Assembly (NCBI RefSeq): GCF_036227565.1
Contig: NZ_CP109460.1
Span: 6,882,001 to 6,946,000, forward strand
Direction: 5' to 3'
DNA: 64,000 bases
Source: Streptomyces sp. NBC_01454
GTDB taxonomy: Bacteria > Actinomycetota > Actinomycetes > Streptomycetales > Streptomycetaceae
Shown: positions 46,525 through 56,264 of the stretch, piece by piece
Numbering within the stretch: the first letter of the stretch is position 1
Layout: every line of letters starts with the position of its first letter
Position numbers and translations under genes: made by a program
Notes under the pieces: model-generated
Told to the model about the DNA's origin: nothing
What the model saw: the letters and a program-made list of their open reading frames with translations, nothing else
Database searches by the model: none

Positions 46525-47478
46525 ATGAGGCTTGTCTTCGCCGGCACCCCCGAGGTCGCCGTACCCGCCCTCGATGCCCTGATCGCCTCGGACCGGCACG
46601 AGGTCGTGGCCGTCGTGACCCGGCCCGACGCGCCCGCCGGGCGCGGCCGCAAGCTGGTCGCCAGCCCCGTCGCGGAGCGGGCGGAGGAGGCCGGCATCGA
46701 GGTGCTCAAGCCCGGCCGGCCGCGCGAGGAGGGCTTCCTGGCCCGGCTGCGGGAGATCGCGCCGGACTGCTGCCCGGTGGTCGCCTACGGTGCGCTGCTG
46801 CCGAAGTCCGCGCTCGACATTCCCGCCAGGGGGTGGGTCAATCTGCACTTCTCGCTGCTGCCCGCATGGCGGGGGGCGGCGCCCGTGCAGCACGCGGTGC
46901 TCGCGGGCGACGAGGTGACCGGCGCCTCGACCTTCCAGATCGAGGAGGGGCTGGACTCGGGCCCGGTCTACGGCGTGCTGACCGAGCAGGTCCGGCCGCA
47001 GGACACCAGCGGCGACCTGCTCACCCGGCTGGCGTTCGCCGGTTCCGGGCTGCTCGTGGCGACGATGGACGGCATCGAGGACGGCACGCTGCAGGCGGTG
47101 CCGCAGCCGGCCGAGGGTGTCACGCTCGCACCGAAGATCGAGGTCGAGGACGCCAAGGTGGACTGGGCGGCGCCCGCGCTACGGGTCGACCGGGTCATCC
47201 GCGGTTGCGCGCCCGCGCCCGGCGCCTGGACGGTCTTCCGCGGCGAGCGGCTCAAGCTGATGTCGGCCGCCTCCGCGGCTGCCGCCTCCGCGGCGGGCCA
47301 CGACGAGTGGGCGCTGGCGCCCGGCGAACTCGCCGTCACCAAGAAGGCGGTGTACGCCGGTACCGGCAGCCACCCGCTGGAACTCGTCTGGGTGCAGCCG
47401 CAGGGCAAGAAGCCGATGAAGGCGGCCGACTGGGCGCGCGGGGTGCGCATCGAGGGCGGGGAGCGGCTGGGGGACTGA
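46525..47478 (+). CDS. fmt: Methionyl-tRNA formyltransferase
   Basis: Formylates initiator Met-tRNA. The 317-residue protein has the N-terminal [16 protein letters not shown], the catalytic [15 protein letters not shown] (His and the loop), and [12 protein letters not shown], followed by the C-terminal OB-like domain. ATG 46525 is the family start. rsmB follows after 198 bp. Confidence 0.96.
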   Translation: MRLVFAGTPEVAVPALDALIASDRHEVVAVVTRPDAPAGRGRKLVASPVAERAEEAGIEVLKPGRPREEGFLARLREIAPDCCPVVAYGALLPKSALDIPARGWVNLHFSLLPAWRGAAPVQHAVLAGDEVTGASTFQIEEGLDSGPVYGVLTEQVRPQDTSGDLLTRLAFAGSGLLVATMDGIEDGTLQAVPQPAEGVTLAPKIEVEDAKVDWAAPALRVDRVIRGCAPAPGAWTVFRGERLKLMSAASAAAASAAGHDEWALAPGELAVTKKAVYAGTGSHPLELVWVQPQGKKPMKAADWARGVRIEGGERLGD

Positions 47479-47676
47479 GCCCCGGCCCGCCACGCTCTCC
47501 GCCCTGCCACGCTCTTCGTTCCGTCGGCGCACGCGGGGTGCCCGGGGCATGCGCTCGTACCCCGCGTGCGCCCCGGCCTTCCGGCCTCCCCGTGTACCGG
47601 GCTCGCCGCACAAAGCGCCGGTCCGCCCGCGTAGGCTGGGACGGACCCCTCATCTCGTATCCGGAGCACCTTTTCT

Positions 47677-49110
47677 GTGAGCCAGCAGCCTCGTCGCCGC
47701 CCCAGCAAGCCCTATCGCCGCCCGCAGAAGGACCCGGTCCGCATCCTCGCGTTCGAGGCGTTGCGGGCCGTCGACGAGCGGGACGCGTACGCGAATCTGG
47801 TGCTGCCCCCGCTGCTGCGCAAGGCGCGCGAGGGCGAGGACTTCGACGCCCGGGACGCGGCGCTGGCGACGGAGCTGGTGTACGGCTCGCTGCGCCGGCA
47901 GGGCACCTATGACGCGATCATCGCGCAGTGCGTGGACCGCCCGCTGCGGGAGGTGGATCCGCCGGTCCTGGACGTGCTGACCCTCGGGGCGCACCAGCTG
48001 CTCGGTACCCGTATCCCGACGCATGCCGCGGTGAGCGCGAGCGTCGAGCTGGCCCGGGTGGTGCTGGGCGACGGGCGGGCGAAGTTCGTCAACGCGGTGC
48101 TGCGCAAGGTCGCGGCCCATGATCTGGACGGCTGGCTGGAGCGGGTCGCCCCGCCGTACGACGAGGACCCCGAGGAGCACCTCGGCATCGTCCATGCGCA
48201 TCCCCGCTGGGTGGTCTCGGCGCTGTGGGACGCGCTCGGCGGCGGCCGGGCCGGCATCGAGGACCTGCTGGAGGCGGACAACGAACGCCCCGAGGTGACG
48301 CTGGTGGCGCGCCCCGGCCGGTCCACCGCGGAGGAACTGCTGGTGGCAGCCGGCGAGGACAGCGCGCTGCCCGGCCGTTGGTCCCCGTATGCGGTGCGGC
48401 TCGCGGAGGGCGGCGAGCCGGGCGCGCTGGACCCGGTCCGCGAGGGACGCGCAGGGGTGCAGGACGAGGGCAGCCAGCTCGTCGCCCTCGCCCTGGCGAA
48501 CGCGCCCGTCGAGGGCACCGACCGCGCCTGGCTCGACGGCTGCGCGGGCCCCGGCGGCAAGGCGGCGCTGCTGGCGGCGCTCGCGGCGCAGCGGGGCGCC
48601 GCCCTGCTGGCGTCGGAGAAGCAGCCGCACCGCGCCCGGCTGGTGGCCCGGGCGCTCGACGGCAACCCGGGCCCGTACGCGGTCATCGCCGCCGACGGCA
48701 CCCGCCCCGCCTGGCGTGCCGGAGCCTTCGACCGGGTCCTGGTGGATGTGCCGTGCACCGGTCTGGGCGCGCTGCGCCGGCGGCCGGAGGCGCGCTGGCG
48801 CCGCCGCCCCGAGGACCTGGACGGCTTCGCCCCGCTCCAGCGCGAGCTGCTGCGGCAGGCGCTGGCGGCGGTCCGGGTCGGCGGCGTCGTGGGCTATGCG
48901 ACCTGCTCACCGCATCCGGCCGAGACCCGCGCGGTGGTGGACGACGTCCTCAAGGGGCGGGGCGGCGCACCGGTCGAGGTGGAGTGGATCGACGCCCGCC
49001 CCCTGATGTTGGGCGTCCCGGCGCTCGGCGACGGCCCGGACGTCCAGCTCTGGCCGCACCTCCACGGCACGGACGCGATGTACCTGGCCCTCCTGCGACG
49101 GACGGGCTGA
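47677..49110 (+). CDS. rsmB: 16S rRNA m5C967 methyltransferase RsmB-like
   Basis: A 477-residue protein with an N-terminal NusB-like RNA-binding domain (about 20-150, DARDAALATELVYGSLRRQG) and a C-terminal SAM-dependent methyltransferase of the NOL1/NOP2/sun family. SAM-binding LDGCAGPGGKAALLAAL and the two catalytic Cys motifs (VDVPCTGLG; YATCSPHPAET) are present. GTG start. It ends at the border of the accessory P450 block; the usual partner rpe is 4.6 kb downstream. Confidence 0.93.
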   Translation: MSQQPRRRPSKPYRRPQKDPVRILAFEALRAVDERDAYANLVLPPLLRKAREGEDFDARDAALATELVYGSLRRQGTYDAIIAQCVDRPLREVDPPVLDVLTLGAHQLLGTRIPTHAAVSASVELARVVLGDGRAKFVNAVLRKVAAHDLDGWLERVAPPYDEDPEEHLGIVHAHPRWVVSALWDALGGGRAGIEDLLEADNERPEVTLVARPGRSTAEELLVAAGEDSALPGRWSPYAVRLAEGGEPGALDPVREGRAGVQDEGSQLVALALANAPVEGTDRAWLDGCAGPGGKAALLAALAAQRGAALLASEKQPHRARLVARALDGNPGPYAVIAADGTRPAWRAGAFDRVLVDVPCTGLGALRRRPEARWRRRPEDLDGFAPLQRELLRQALAAVRVGGVVGYATCSPHPAETRAVVDDVLKGRGGAPVEVEWIDARPLMLGVPALGDGPDVQLWPHLHGTDAMYLALLRRTG

Positions 49111-49293
49111 GGGGACGCCGGTGCAGCGCCTCGGAGCGAGTGACCTTGAGACGAACGGGCGTCCGTTGGTTCGCCTGGGGTCGTGAAATTTCAGGTGCTC
49201 CCCTGTACCGGCCCTGTGCTCCCGTGTGACTTGGGTCAGCACCGTCCCCGTCGCCTACCTGGACGACCGGGCCGGTTCAGCGTGCGGGAACGC

Positions 49294-50493
49294 TCACCAG
49301 CGCACCGGCAGACTGCGTACGCCCCGGACTCTGATGCCCGGCAGCCAGTCGAGACCGGCCGGATCGATGTCGAGCGCCAGGTCGGGACAGCGGCGCAGCA
49401 GGGTCAGGAGCGCGACCCGGCTCTCCATCCGCGCCAGCCCGGCACCCAGGCAGAAGTGGATGCCGTGGCCGAAGGCGACGTGGCCACTGCGGGTGCCGGT
49501 CGTGCCGCGGTGGATGTCGAACGTGTCGGGTCGCTCGAACTGCGCAGGGTCACGCCCCGCCGCCGCGATGCTGACCAGAACCGTCTCCCCGGGCGGGATC
49601 TTCGTGTCGCCGTAGCTGACGGTGTCGGTGGTGAACCGCTTGGTCGACGTCTCCACCGGGCCGTCGTAGCGCAGCATCTCCTCGACCGCCTGGTCGATCA
49701 GACCCTCCGGGTCGGTACGCAGCGCCGCCAGTTGTTCGGGGTTTGCCAGGAGCGTGCGTACCCCGTTGGTGATCAGGTTGGCCGTGGTCTCGTGACCCGC
49801 AACGATCAGGATGAACACCATCGAGTGCAGCTCGGCGGCCGACAGGCGGTCGTTGTCCTCCGCGGTTGTCCGCAACAGCGAGGAGATCAGGTCGCCGGTC
49901 GGCGTAGAGCGGCGCTTGTCCTCGATCAGGTTCTTCAGGTAGTCCGTCAGGGCCATCCCGGCCTGCGCGAAACCCCGGCTCTTCCACCAGGCTATGGTGC
50001 CTGGTTCGGCCGGCACCAGAACCCGCTCCGTCCAGCCGCGGAAGTCCTCCCGGTCGGCGAACGGGACCCCGAGCAGTTCGCAGAGCACGGTTATCGGCAG
50101 CGGGGACGCCAGCGCCGAGACCAGGTCGGCTCGCCGCCGCCCGGCCACCATCTCATCGAGGAGACCGTCGGTGATCTCCTGGACGCGCGGGCGCATCGCC
50201 TCCACCCGGCGTGCGGTGAACTCCCGCGAGACGAGCCGCCTCAGCCGCGTGTGGTCCGGCGGATCGGTGATCAGGACGTGCCGCTCGTCCTCGCTCGGCG
50301 GTTCGAGGGACTTGGCCAGACGTGGATCGGCCAGGGCCGCCCGGGCCTCGTCGTAGCCGACGATCAGCCAGAACCGGTCCCCGTCGGCCAGGACAATCTC
50401 GTGCACCGGCCCGGCCTCGCGCAGCCGGGCGTAGTAGGGGTACGGGTCGGTGAAGAAACCGGGGCCGTATGCGCTCAGGTCGACGGTCACCAT
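49294..50493 (-). CDS. Cytochrome P450 (CYP107-like)
   Basis: A 399-residue soluble bacterial P450 monooxygenase. The I-helix oxygen-binding motif AGHETT is at 232-237, the K-helix ExxR is in AVEEMLRYD, and the haem ligand is Cys348 in FGHGIHFCLGAG. The style resembles CYP107-type macrolide or small-molecule hydroxylases, but the substrate is unknown. The ATG at 50493 overlaps the stop of the alpha/beta hydrolase gene by 7 bases, so the two are co-translated. No ferredoxin or reductase gene is nearby. Confidence 0.93.
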   Translation of the reverse strand: MVTVDLSAYGPGFFTDPYPYYARLREAGPVHEIVLADGDRFWLIVGYDEARAALADPRLAKSLEPPSEDERHVLITDPPDHTRLRRLVSREFTARRVEAMRPRVQEITDGLLDEMVAGRRRADLVSALASPLPITVLCELLGVPFADREDFRGWTERVLVPAEPGTIAWWKSRGFAQAGMALTDYLKNLIEDKRRSTPTGDLISSLLRTTAEDNDRLSAAELHSMVFILIVAGHETTANLITNGVRTLLANPEQLAALRTDPEGLIDQAVEEMLRYDGPVETSTKRFTTDTVSYGDTKIPPGETVLVSIAAAGRDPAQFERPDTFDIHRGTTGTRSGHVAFGHGIHFCLGAGLARMESRVALLTLLRRCPDLALDIDPAGLDWLPGIRVRGVRSLPVRW

Positions 50494-51407
50494 ACGGAGG
50501 ACGCCGTCTCTTCGTGCTCGGGGCGGCCGGCCGGATATTCCAGGCCGGTCAGGTAGTCGAGGCCGGCCAGCGGCTGGTCGGTGAAGAACCGCAGCACCAG
50601 GTCGGCCCAGTCGGCATTGCGTTCCAGGAAGGACATGTGGCAGGTCTCGCGAATGGTCGTGAACGCCGCGCCGTCGATGCCGGCGGCCATCCTCCGCTCC
50701 AGGTCAGGGGGAGCGAGCTCGTCGTGCTCCCCGGTCACGCACAGGGCGGGTATCCCGGAGATCCGGCCCGGTAGCGTCGCCGGATGGTCGACCAACCGCT
50801 GGACGACGGCGAGGTACCGCACCATTTCAGCCTCCGACGCCGTGCTCAGATGGTCGATCAGAGCGCGCCGGACGGCCTCCCGATTGCGTACGGTCCGGGT
50901 CGGGTCCCCGTTCACGCACATTTCCACCATCTTGCGCCCGAATTCGTCCGCCCGGCGCAGCCCCAGCCAGTGTTCGAGTTCGACGAGCCCGCGACGCGCG
51001 GTGTCGCCCCACTCCGCGCCGGTGAGCATCAGCCGCGCGATCCGCTCCGGGTACTCCTGGGCGAACCGGTGCGTGGGCGCGGTGCCCAAGCTGACGCCGA
51101 GCAGGTTGATGCGGGGCAGATCCAGTTCGTCGAGCAGATAGGCCAGCGCGCCGGCGTCGAAGTCGTATCCGACGGTCCGCGGCACCGGATCGGGCGAGTA
51201 CGAGCCCGGCGGCTCCATGCAGATGACGGTGGCCGAGTCGTGCCAGTACTTGTCGTAGCGGTGGTAGCTGCGGATGTTCTGGAACGCCGCGCACAAGACG
51301 ACTATCGGCTCGGTGACCGGTGCCGGGCACTCAAGGATCCGGCAGGCGAATTCGTAGCCCTGGTACGAGAATTGCCTGACCTGTTCGGCCGCAATGCTGT
51401 CGGCCAT
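50487..51407 (-). CDS. Alpha/beta hydrolase
   Basis: A 306-residue alpha/beta-fold hydrolase. The nucleophile elbow is GVSLG (S106), with a probable acid D229 in TGEHDELAP and base H257 in ETCHMSFLERN. The oxyanion region is around LCAAFQN. No secretion signal. ATG 51407 has GGAGAA 7 nt upstream; the frame is open far upstream, antisense to the next gene, and was not used. With the P450 and exporter it suggests a small tailoring or resistance set. It could be an esterase, or a thioesterase; not determined. Confidence 0.88.
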   Translation of the reverse strand: MADSIAAEQVRQFSYQGYEFACRILECPAPVTEPIVVLCAAFQNIRSYHRYDKYWHDSATVICMEPPGSYSPDPVPRTVGYDFDAGALAYLLDELDLPRINLLGVSLGTAPTHRFAQEYPERIARLMLTGAEWGDTARRGLVELEHWLGLRRADEFGRKMVEMCVNGDPTRTVRNREAVRRALIDHLSTASEAEMVRYLAVVQRLVDHPATLPGRISGIPALCVTGEHDELAPPDLERRMAAGIDGAAFTTIRETCHMSFLERNADWADLVLRFFTDQPLAGLDYLTGLEYPAGRPEHEETASSVW

Positions 51408-51574
51408 GGTTGCGTTCTCCGATCCGCCGGTGATCCGGCACAGTGAGGGAATTGCCGGCCCGCGGGCGACGTCCACGCTGACCTGCTCGACCGTCCTCCG
51501 GGCGTACGTCGGCAGGTAGACCAGCGGATGCCAATCGGCCAGTGGAATAAGGAGTGATGGGGGGCGAGGCCGGA

Positions 51575-52819
51575 TTATGCGGTGACTTCTTCGACGGTTT
51601 CGGCCGACGGTGCGCGCGGTTTGCGGCCGAATACGGTCAGCACCAGTGCGGCCACGACGAGCGCTGCGCCGGCGGCGACGGGCAGCGAGGGCCCGGAGAA
51701 GTCGAGCAGCACCCCGGTCAGCGCCGCACTCAGCGCGCCGCCGCCCGCGGTTGCCGTCGCCATCCAGCCGAACGCCTCCGCCCTGCGGTCCTCCGGGGAC
51801 GCCTCGGCGATCTGCTCGTAGGTAGCCGCCAGAGTCGGCGCGATGGCTGTCCCGCCGAGGAACAGCACCACGACGATCAGCCAGAGGGGCACCGTACCCA
51901 GAACAGGCGGGAGCAGGACGGCGAGCGCGGCCATCCCGGCGGCCATCCCGGCGACCCGCAGCGCCCGGGGCAGTCCCCGGGCAAAGGTGCTCAGCGCGAA
52001 CCCGCCGGCCAGCGAGCCGGTCGTCCAACAGGCGGTCAGCACCCCGGCCAAGGCGGGACGGCCGATATTCTGCGTCCAGGCCACCACCGACAGGTTGACG
52101 GCGAAGATCGCGGCCGTGACCAGCATCGAGATGACGACCACCCGGACGAAGGGCCCCTCGGTCAGCAGGGACCGCTGGGCGAGCCGCTCGCCGCGCTGCG
52201 GCAACGGCTCGCCGCCCAGGCCGACGCGGCCGAGCGCGGCGGCGAAGACGAGGGCCGAGACCAGGGCCAGCAGCGCCGTGACACCGACCGCCCAGTACGG
52301 CCCGGCGACGGCGACGACCAGGGAGGCGAGCAGCGGCCCGGTGGTGGTGATCACCTCCGACGCGGTCGCCTCAGCTGTGTAGAGCGCGGGGGTCAGCTCC
52401 GAGCCGACGATCTTGGGCCACACCGCCCGGCTGATCTGCGACACCGGCACGGCACTGAGCCCGGTCACCAGCGCGACGACCACGACCACCGGCCACCCGG
52501 ACGCGGGCATCCTCGCCGCGAGCGTCACGATCACGGCCAGGCCTGTCGCGTAGCCGACGCCCGTGATCACCAGCAGCCGGCCGGTCGAGCCGCGGTCCGC
52601 CGCCCGCCCGCGCAGGGGCCCGGCCGCGGCCTGTCCCAGGGTCAGTGCGCAGCCGACCAGGCCGACGACGACGTAGGAGTTGCTCCAGCGCACCAGCATC
52701 AGCGACAGCGCGATCGGTAGAGCCGACACATTGAGCCGGCCCAGCATCGACCAGAGGAACAGCTGGGGCAGACCGGGAACCCTCATCAGGTCCTTGACGC
52801 CACTCATCGGTTGAGACAC
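51575..52819 (-). CDS. MFS transporter (drug exporter-like)
   Basis: A 414-residue protein with about 12 hydrophobic segments, in the major facilitator superfamily; the loop GPLRGRAADRGSTGRLLV between segments 2 and 3 is the MFS signature region. It resembles small-molecule exporters. GTG 52819 is chosen because GGAAGGA lies 6 nt upstream; a TTG at 52843 in frame has none. It is 167 bp upstream of the hydrolase gene in the same direction and probably shares its transcript. Its cargo may be the product of the P450/hydrolase pair. Confidence 0.85.
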   Translation of the reverse strand: MSQPMSGVKDLMRVPGLPQLFLWSMLGRLNVSALPIALSLMLVRWSNSYVVVGLVGCALTLGQAAAGPLRGRAADRGSTGRLLVITGVGYATGLAVIVTLAARMPASGWPVVVVVALVTGLSAVPVSQISRAVWPKIVGSELTPALYTAEATASEVITTTGPLLASLVVAVAGPYWAVGVTALLALVSALVFAAALGRVGLGGEPLPQRGERLAQRSLLTEGPFVRVVVISMLVTAAIFAVNLSVVAWTQNIGRPALAGVLTACWTTGSLAGGFALSTFARGLPRALRVAGMAAGMAALAVLLPPVLGTVPLWLIVVVLFLGGTAIAPTLAATYEQIAEASPEDRRAEAFGWMATATAGGGALSAALTGVLLDFSGPSLPVAAGAALVVAALVLTVFGRKPRAPSAETVEEVTA

Positions 52820-52843
52820 GTGGAGTCCTTCCTGGAAGGTCAA

Positions 52844-53386
52844 CGTGAGGCCCCTGACTCAACCAGAGCCGGCGACGGGCCAGAACCCCTACGGGCCCCT
52901 AGGAGCGTGTCTCAGTAACGGGCAACCCGCCTGGGATGCGTGATCGGCGGAATGCGGTTGTGGTTGCCCGGCTGTGTCTGTCGAGGCCGGTGGTTGGGGC
53001 TGCCGGTCCGAGAACCGGCAGGCGCCACTCTCCTCGGGCGCCGTTCCCGAAGACGAGACAACTGAGGGAGTGCAGGTCACGCGGTCGGGAGTGGGCCATG
53101 GGGAAGGAGAACCCACAGCCGGGGCGGGGCATCCATGGTCCTGACGTTCCGGAACTCGGAGAGGGAACTCACGACTTCCGTGGTGAGGCCGGCTCGTTCC
53201 CGTTCCCCGGAGCGGCTGACGGAAGCGGTTGCGTCAGCCGCTCCGGCACACCGCGAGCCACCGGGAGGCGGAGCGGCAACTGAGCGCTCCACCACATCAG
53301 TTGGCCCCGTTCAGAGGTGTCGGAGGGTGAATTCCGCGTGGGCGTATGCCCCGCCCTGCAGGGCGTTCTCGTTCTCCGGTGCGTCT
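52844..53386. other. Gene-poor junction at the right side of the accessory block
   Basis: About 540 bp with no recognisable protein. Short frames on both strands give mixed, unfamiliar sequences without ribosome-binding sites. The region holds a strong hairpin at 53207-53246 and abuts the broken SDR gene. It looks like insertion debris; I could not identify a transposase or attachment site. Confidence 0.45.
53207..53246. repeat. 14-bp perfect inverted repeat
   Basis: CCGGAGCGGCTGAC (53207-53220) and its exact complement at 53233-53246, separated by 12 nt. It may be a terminator or the end of a lost element. Confidence 0.6.
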
Positions 53387-53580
53387 TCACAGGGCCGCTG
53401 TCACCGCCGCGGCGTCGCGCAGGTCGAGCTGCCGCACCTCCTCGGCCGGCGACCGCGCTTCGAGGGGGCACGGTCGACGAGCACCAAGCGCTCCGCCTCG
53501 CCCCGCAGACCGGCCCGCACCGCCGACCCGATCCGCCCGGCCGCACCCGTCACCACCACAGTTCCCAGACCTGTTCCCAT
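53387..53580 (-). pseudogene. Truncated, frameshifted NAD(P)-dependent epimerase/SDR
   Basis: From an ATG at 53580 the minus strand reads [20 protein letters not shown], the nucleotide-binding start of an extended SDR/epimerase, up to LVLVDRAP. The reading then continues only in another frame as [25 protein letters not shown], after which a TGA (53387-53389) stops it. The shift maps to a run of five C (53463-53467 on the plus strand reads GGGGG). Only about 63 of some 260-300 residues survive. It seems to be the remains of a gene broken when the accessory block arrived. Confidence 0.8.
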
Positions 53581-53741
53581 GGCGGCCACCCTGCCGCACC
53601 CCACTGACAGTCCGGGCGCGGAAGGCCCCGCGGAGGGCCTCGCCGGGACGGCACGGGAGACCGCACCGGCGCACGCCGCCCAGGAACCAGGTGGCTCCCC
53701 TCCCGCCGCTCCCCGCCTCCGCCGCTCCCCGGCTCGCACGC

Positions 53742-53747
53742 CATACT
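53742..53747 (+). promoter_or_regulatory. rpe: -10 box for leaderless rpe transcript
   Basis: CATACT followed by 6 nt and the ATG at 53754, with no ribosome-binding site. Confidence 0.55.
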
Positions 53748-53753
53748 GGGGGC

Positions 53754-54443
53754 ATGGCCTTGATCAACCCCAGCATCCTGTCCGCGGACTTCGCCCGGCT
53801 CGCCGAGGAGGCGAAGGCGGTCGAGGGCGCCGACTGGCTTCATGTCGATGTGATGGACAACCACTTCGTCCCCAACCTCACCCTCGGCGTGCCCGTCGTC
53901 GAGTCGCTGAGCAAGGCGACGCGGACGCCCCTCGACCTGCATCTGATGATCGAGGACCCGGACCGCTGGGCGCCGCAATACATCGAGGCGGGGGCCGGTT
54001 CGGTCACCTTTCACGTGGAGGCGGCGGCCGCGCCGGTGCGGCTGGCGCGGGAGATCCGGGCCAAGGGGGCGCGGGCCTCGATGGCGCTGAAGCCGGCCAC
54101 GCCGATCGAGCCGTACGAGGATCTGCTGCCCGAGCTCGACATGCTGCTGATCATGACCGTGGAGCCCGGCTTCGGCGGTCAGGCGTTCCTGGACATCATG
54201 CTGCCCAAGATCCGCCGCACCCGTGAGCTGATCTCCCGGCACGGTCTGGAGCTGGGGCTCCAGGTGGACGGCGGGGTCTCGGCGGACACCATCGAGCGCT
54301 GCGCGGAGGCGGGCGCCGATGTGTTCGTGGCGGGCTCGGCGGTGTACGGCGCGGACGATCCGGCCAAGGCGGTCCGTGATCTGCGGGAGAAGGCCGAGGC
54401 GGCGACCGCGGCGGCCGGCTGGGGACGGGGCTGCGCGCACTGA
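53754..54443 (+). CDS. rpe: Ribulose-phosphate 3-epimerase
   Basis: Interconverts ribulose 5-phosphate and xylulose 5-phosphate (pentose phosphate pathway). The 229-residue TIM barrel has [11 protein letters not shown], the metal/catalytic [36 protein letters not shown] and VDGGVS. Normal length. ATG 53754 is the family start. Confidence 0.96.
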   Translation: MALINPSILSADFARLAEEAKAVEGADWLHVDVMDNHFVPNLTLGVPVVESLSKATRTPLDLHLMIEDPDRWAPQYIEAGAGSVTFHVEAAAAPVRLAREIRAKGARASMALKPATPIEPYEDLLPELDMLLIMTVEPGFGGQAFLDIMLPKIRRTRELISRHGLELGLQVDGGVSADTIERCAEAGADVFVAGSAVYGADDPAKAVRDLREKAEAATAAAGWGRGCAH

Positions 54444-54593
54444 ATTCCCGGAGCCGGGGGCGGGCGGCCCGGCCGCCGCGGGCCGCGGAGCGCCCGCCGT
54501 GGTGCGGCCGTGCCGTCTCTTGCCCGTGGCGCCACCGAGCGTTCACATGGGTCGGGGCGGTCATGGTCCCCGTTGCCCCCGGGTTTCTGAAAG

Positions 54594-54624
54594 GATGAGC
54601 AAAGACTCGATCAGATGCGCAAAA
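54594..54624 (+). promoter_or_regulatory. Direct repeats, candidate SorC operator
   Basis: GATGAGCAAAG (54594-54604) and GATGCGCAAAA (54614-54624) are direct repeats 20 bp apart, two helical turns, just upstream of the SorC-family gene. This is a plausible autoregulatory site. Confidence 0.45.
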
Positions 54625-54636
54625 GGGGAGAATTTC

Positions 54637-55680
54637 GTGGTAGCCAGCCGCCCACAGTCCGGAATGGGCCCTGCCGAGCTGGTGCAGGCTGCGGCCATGG
54701 CCCGCCGTTTCTATCTTGAGGGAAAGTCGAAGATCCAGATCGCGGAGGAGTTCGGCGTCAGCCGGTTCAAGGTCGCGCGGGTACTGGAGACGGCACTGGA
54801 ACGTGATCTCGTACGGATCGAGATCCGGGTGCCCTCCGAACTCGACGCCGAGCGCTCCGACGCCCTGCGAGCCCGCTACGGCCTGCGGCACGCGGTGGTC
54901 GTCGAGTCGCCCGCGGACGCTCCCCCCGCCTTCGGCGTGCAGAACCCGCCCGATGACGCCGCCGACCCGGAGAACCTCGGCGAGGTGGCCGCCGATCTGC
55001 TCGGCGAGCTGGTCAACGAGGGCGATGTGCTCGGGCTGGCCTGGGGTCGGTCCACCATCCACATGGCGGCCGCGCTGCACCGCCTCCCGCCGTGCACCGT
55101 CGTGCAGTTGACCGGTGTCTACGACGCGGGCACCGCCGACCGCGGCTCGGTCGAGGCGGTGCGCCGCGCGGCCGATGTCGCCGGCGGCGAGGCGCACCCG
55201 ATCTACGCGCCGATGCTGCTGCCCGACTCAGCGACCGCCGAGGCCCTGCGCCGGCAGACCGGCATCGCCCGCGCGTTTGACTACTTCGACAAGGTCACCG
55301 TCGCCTGCGTCTCCATCGGCTCCTGGGAGCCGGGCGTCTCGACCGTCTACGACATGCTCTCGGAGCAGGAGCGCGAGCACTACGCCTCGCTGGGTGCGGC
55401 CGCCGAGATGTCGGCGCACCTCTTCGACGCCGAGGGCCGCCGGATCGGCCGGGACCTCGGCGAGCGCTGCATCACCGTCGAGGCGGACCGGCTGCGCCGT
55501 ATCCCGGAGGTCGTCGCCATCGCCGGCGGCCGGCGCAAGGCCGACGCGATCGGCGCGGTCCTGCGTTCCGGGCTGGTGACCAGCCTGGTCACGGACACCG
55601 CCGCCGCCGACCACCTTCTGCTGGAGACCGGCCCCGGGCCGCGCCCCGCACTGGACCGCGCGGACCCTGACGGCGCGTGA
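54637..55680 (+). CDS. SorC family sugar-binding transcriptional regulator
   Basis: A 347-residue regulator. The N-terminal HTH (about 15-45, ARRFYLEGKSKIQIAEEFG then VSRFKVARVL) is followed by a sugar-phosphate-binding domain of the SorC/DeoR type (LGLAWGRSTIHMAAAL, and the C-terminal VAIAGGRRKADAIGAVLRSG). The ligand is probably a phosphorylated sugar. GTG 54637 is preferred since AAGGGGAGA lies 5 nt upstream; an ATG at 54595 in frame has a poorly spaced ribosome-binding site. It follows rpe, which hints at pentose phosphate metabolism. Confidence 0.9.
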   Translation: MVASRPQSGMGPAELVQAAAMARRFYLEGKSKIQIAEEFGVSRFKVARVLETALERDLVRIEIRVPSELDAERSDALRARYGLRHAVVVESPADAPPAFGVQNPPDDAADPENLGEVAADLLGELVNEGDVLGLAWGRSTIHMAAALHRLPPCTVVQLTGVYDAGTADRGSVEAVRRAADVAGGEAHPIYAPMLLPDSATAEALRRQTGIARAFDYFDKVTVACVSIGSWEPGVSTVYDMLSEQEREHYASLGAAAEMSAHLFDAEGRRIGRDLGERCITVEADRLRRIPEVVAIAGGRRKADAIGAVLRSGLVTSLVTDTAAADHLLLETGPGPRPALDRADPDGA

Positions 55681-55800
55681 CCCGCGCCGGGGCGTGAGGC
55701 GGCGCGGGCGGCCGCGGCAGCCGCCGCGGCGCGGCCCCGGCCCCACCCCGCTGCGGTCACCGGCGAGCGGCCCGCGCGGGCCTGTGACAGCATCGGCGCC

Positions 55801-56264
55801 ATGGTGATCCGCTCCGCGGCGCCCCGCGCCGCCGCTGTCCTCGGCGCGCTGCTCGCCGGGCTGCTCCTGGTCCTGACGGGGTGCGCCACGAGCGGTGCCG
55901 GCAACGGGAGTTCGCCGGGATCGCCGGGTTCCACCGCCACGGCCGCCGCCGGTTCGCCGGGTGCCTCCGGGGTGCCGTCATGGGCGCGGGGCATGCCGGT
56001 CGTCGGCGTCGCCCGGCTGCCCGCGCAGGCGCGGGACACCCTCCGGCTCATCGATGCCGGCGGCCCCTTCCCGTACCGGCAGGACGGCACCGTCTTCGGC
56101 AACCGCGAGCGGTTGCTGCCCCGTCAGCCGCGCGGTCACTATCACGAGTACACGGTCCCCACGCCCGGTTCGCCGGACCGCGGCGCCCGCCGGATCGTCA
56201 CCGGCGAGAGCCGCGAGACCTACTACACCGACGACCACTACCGGACCTTCAAGGCGGTGCTCCG

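Noticed and set aside
52844..53386. Insertion sequence or transposase remnant
   Set aside because: No transposase motif, target duplication or terminal inverted repeats that pair across the region could be seen.
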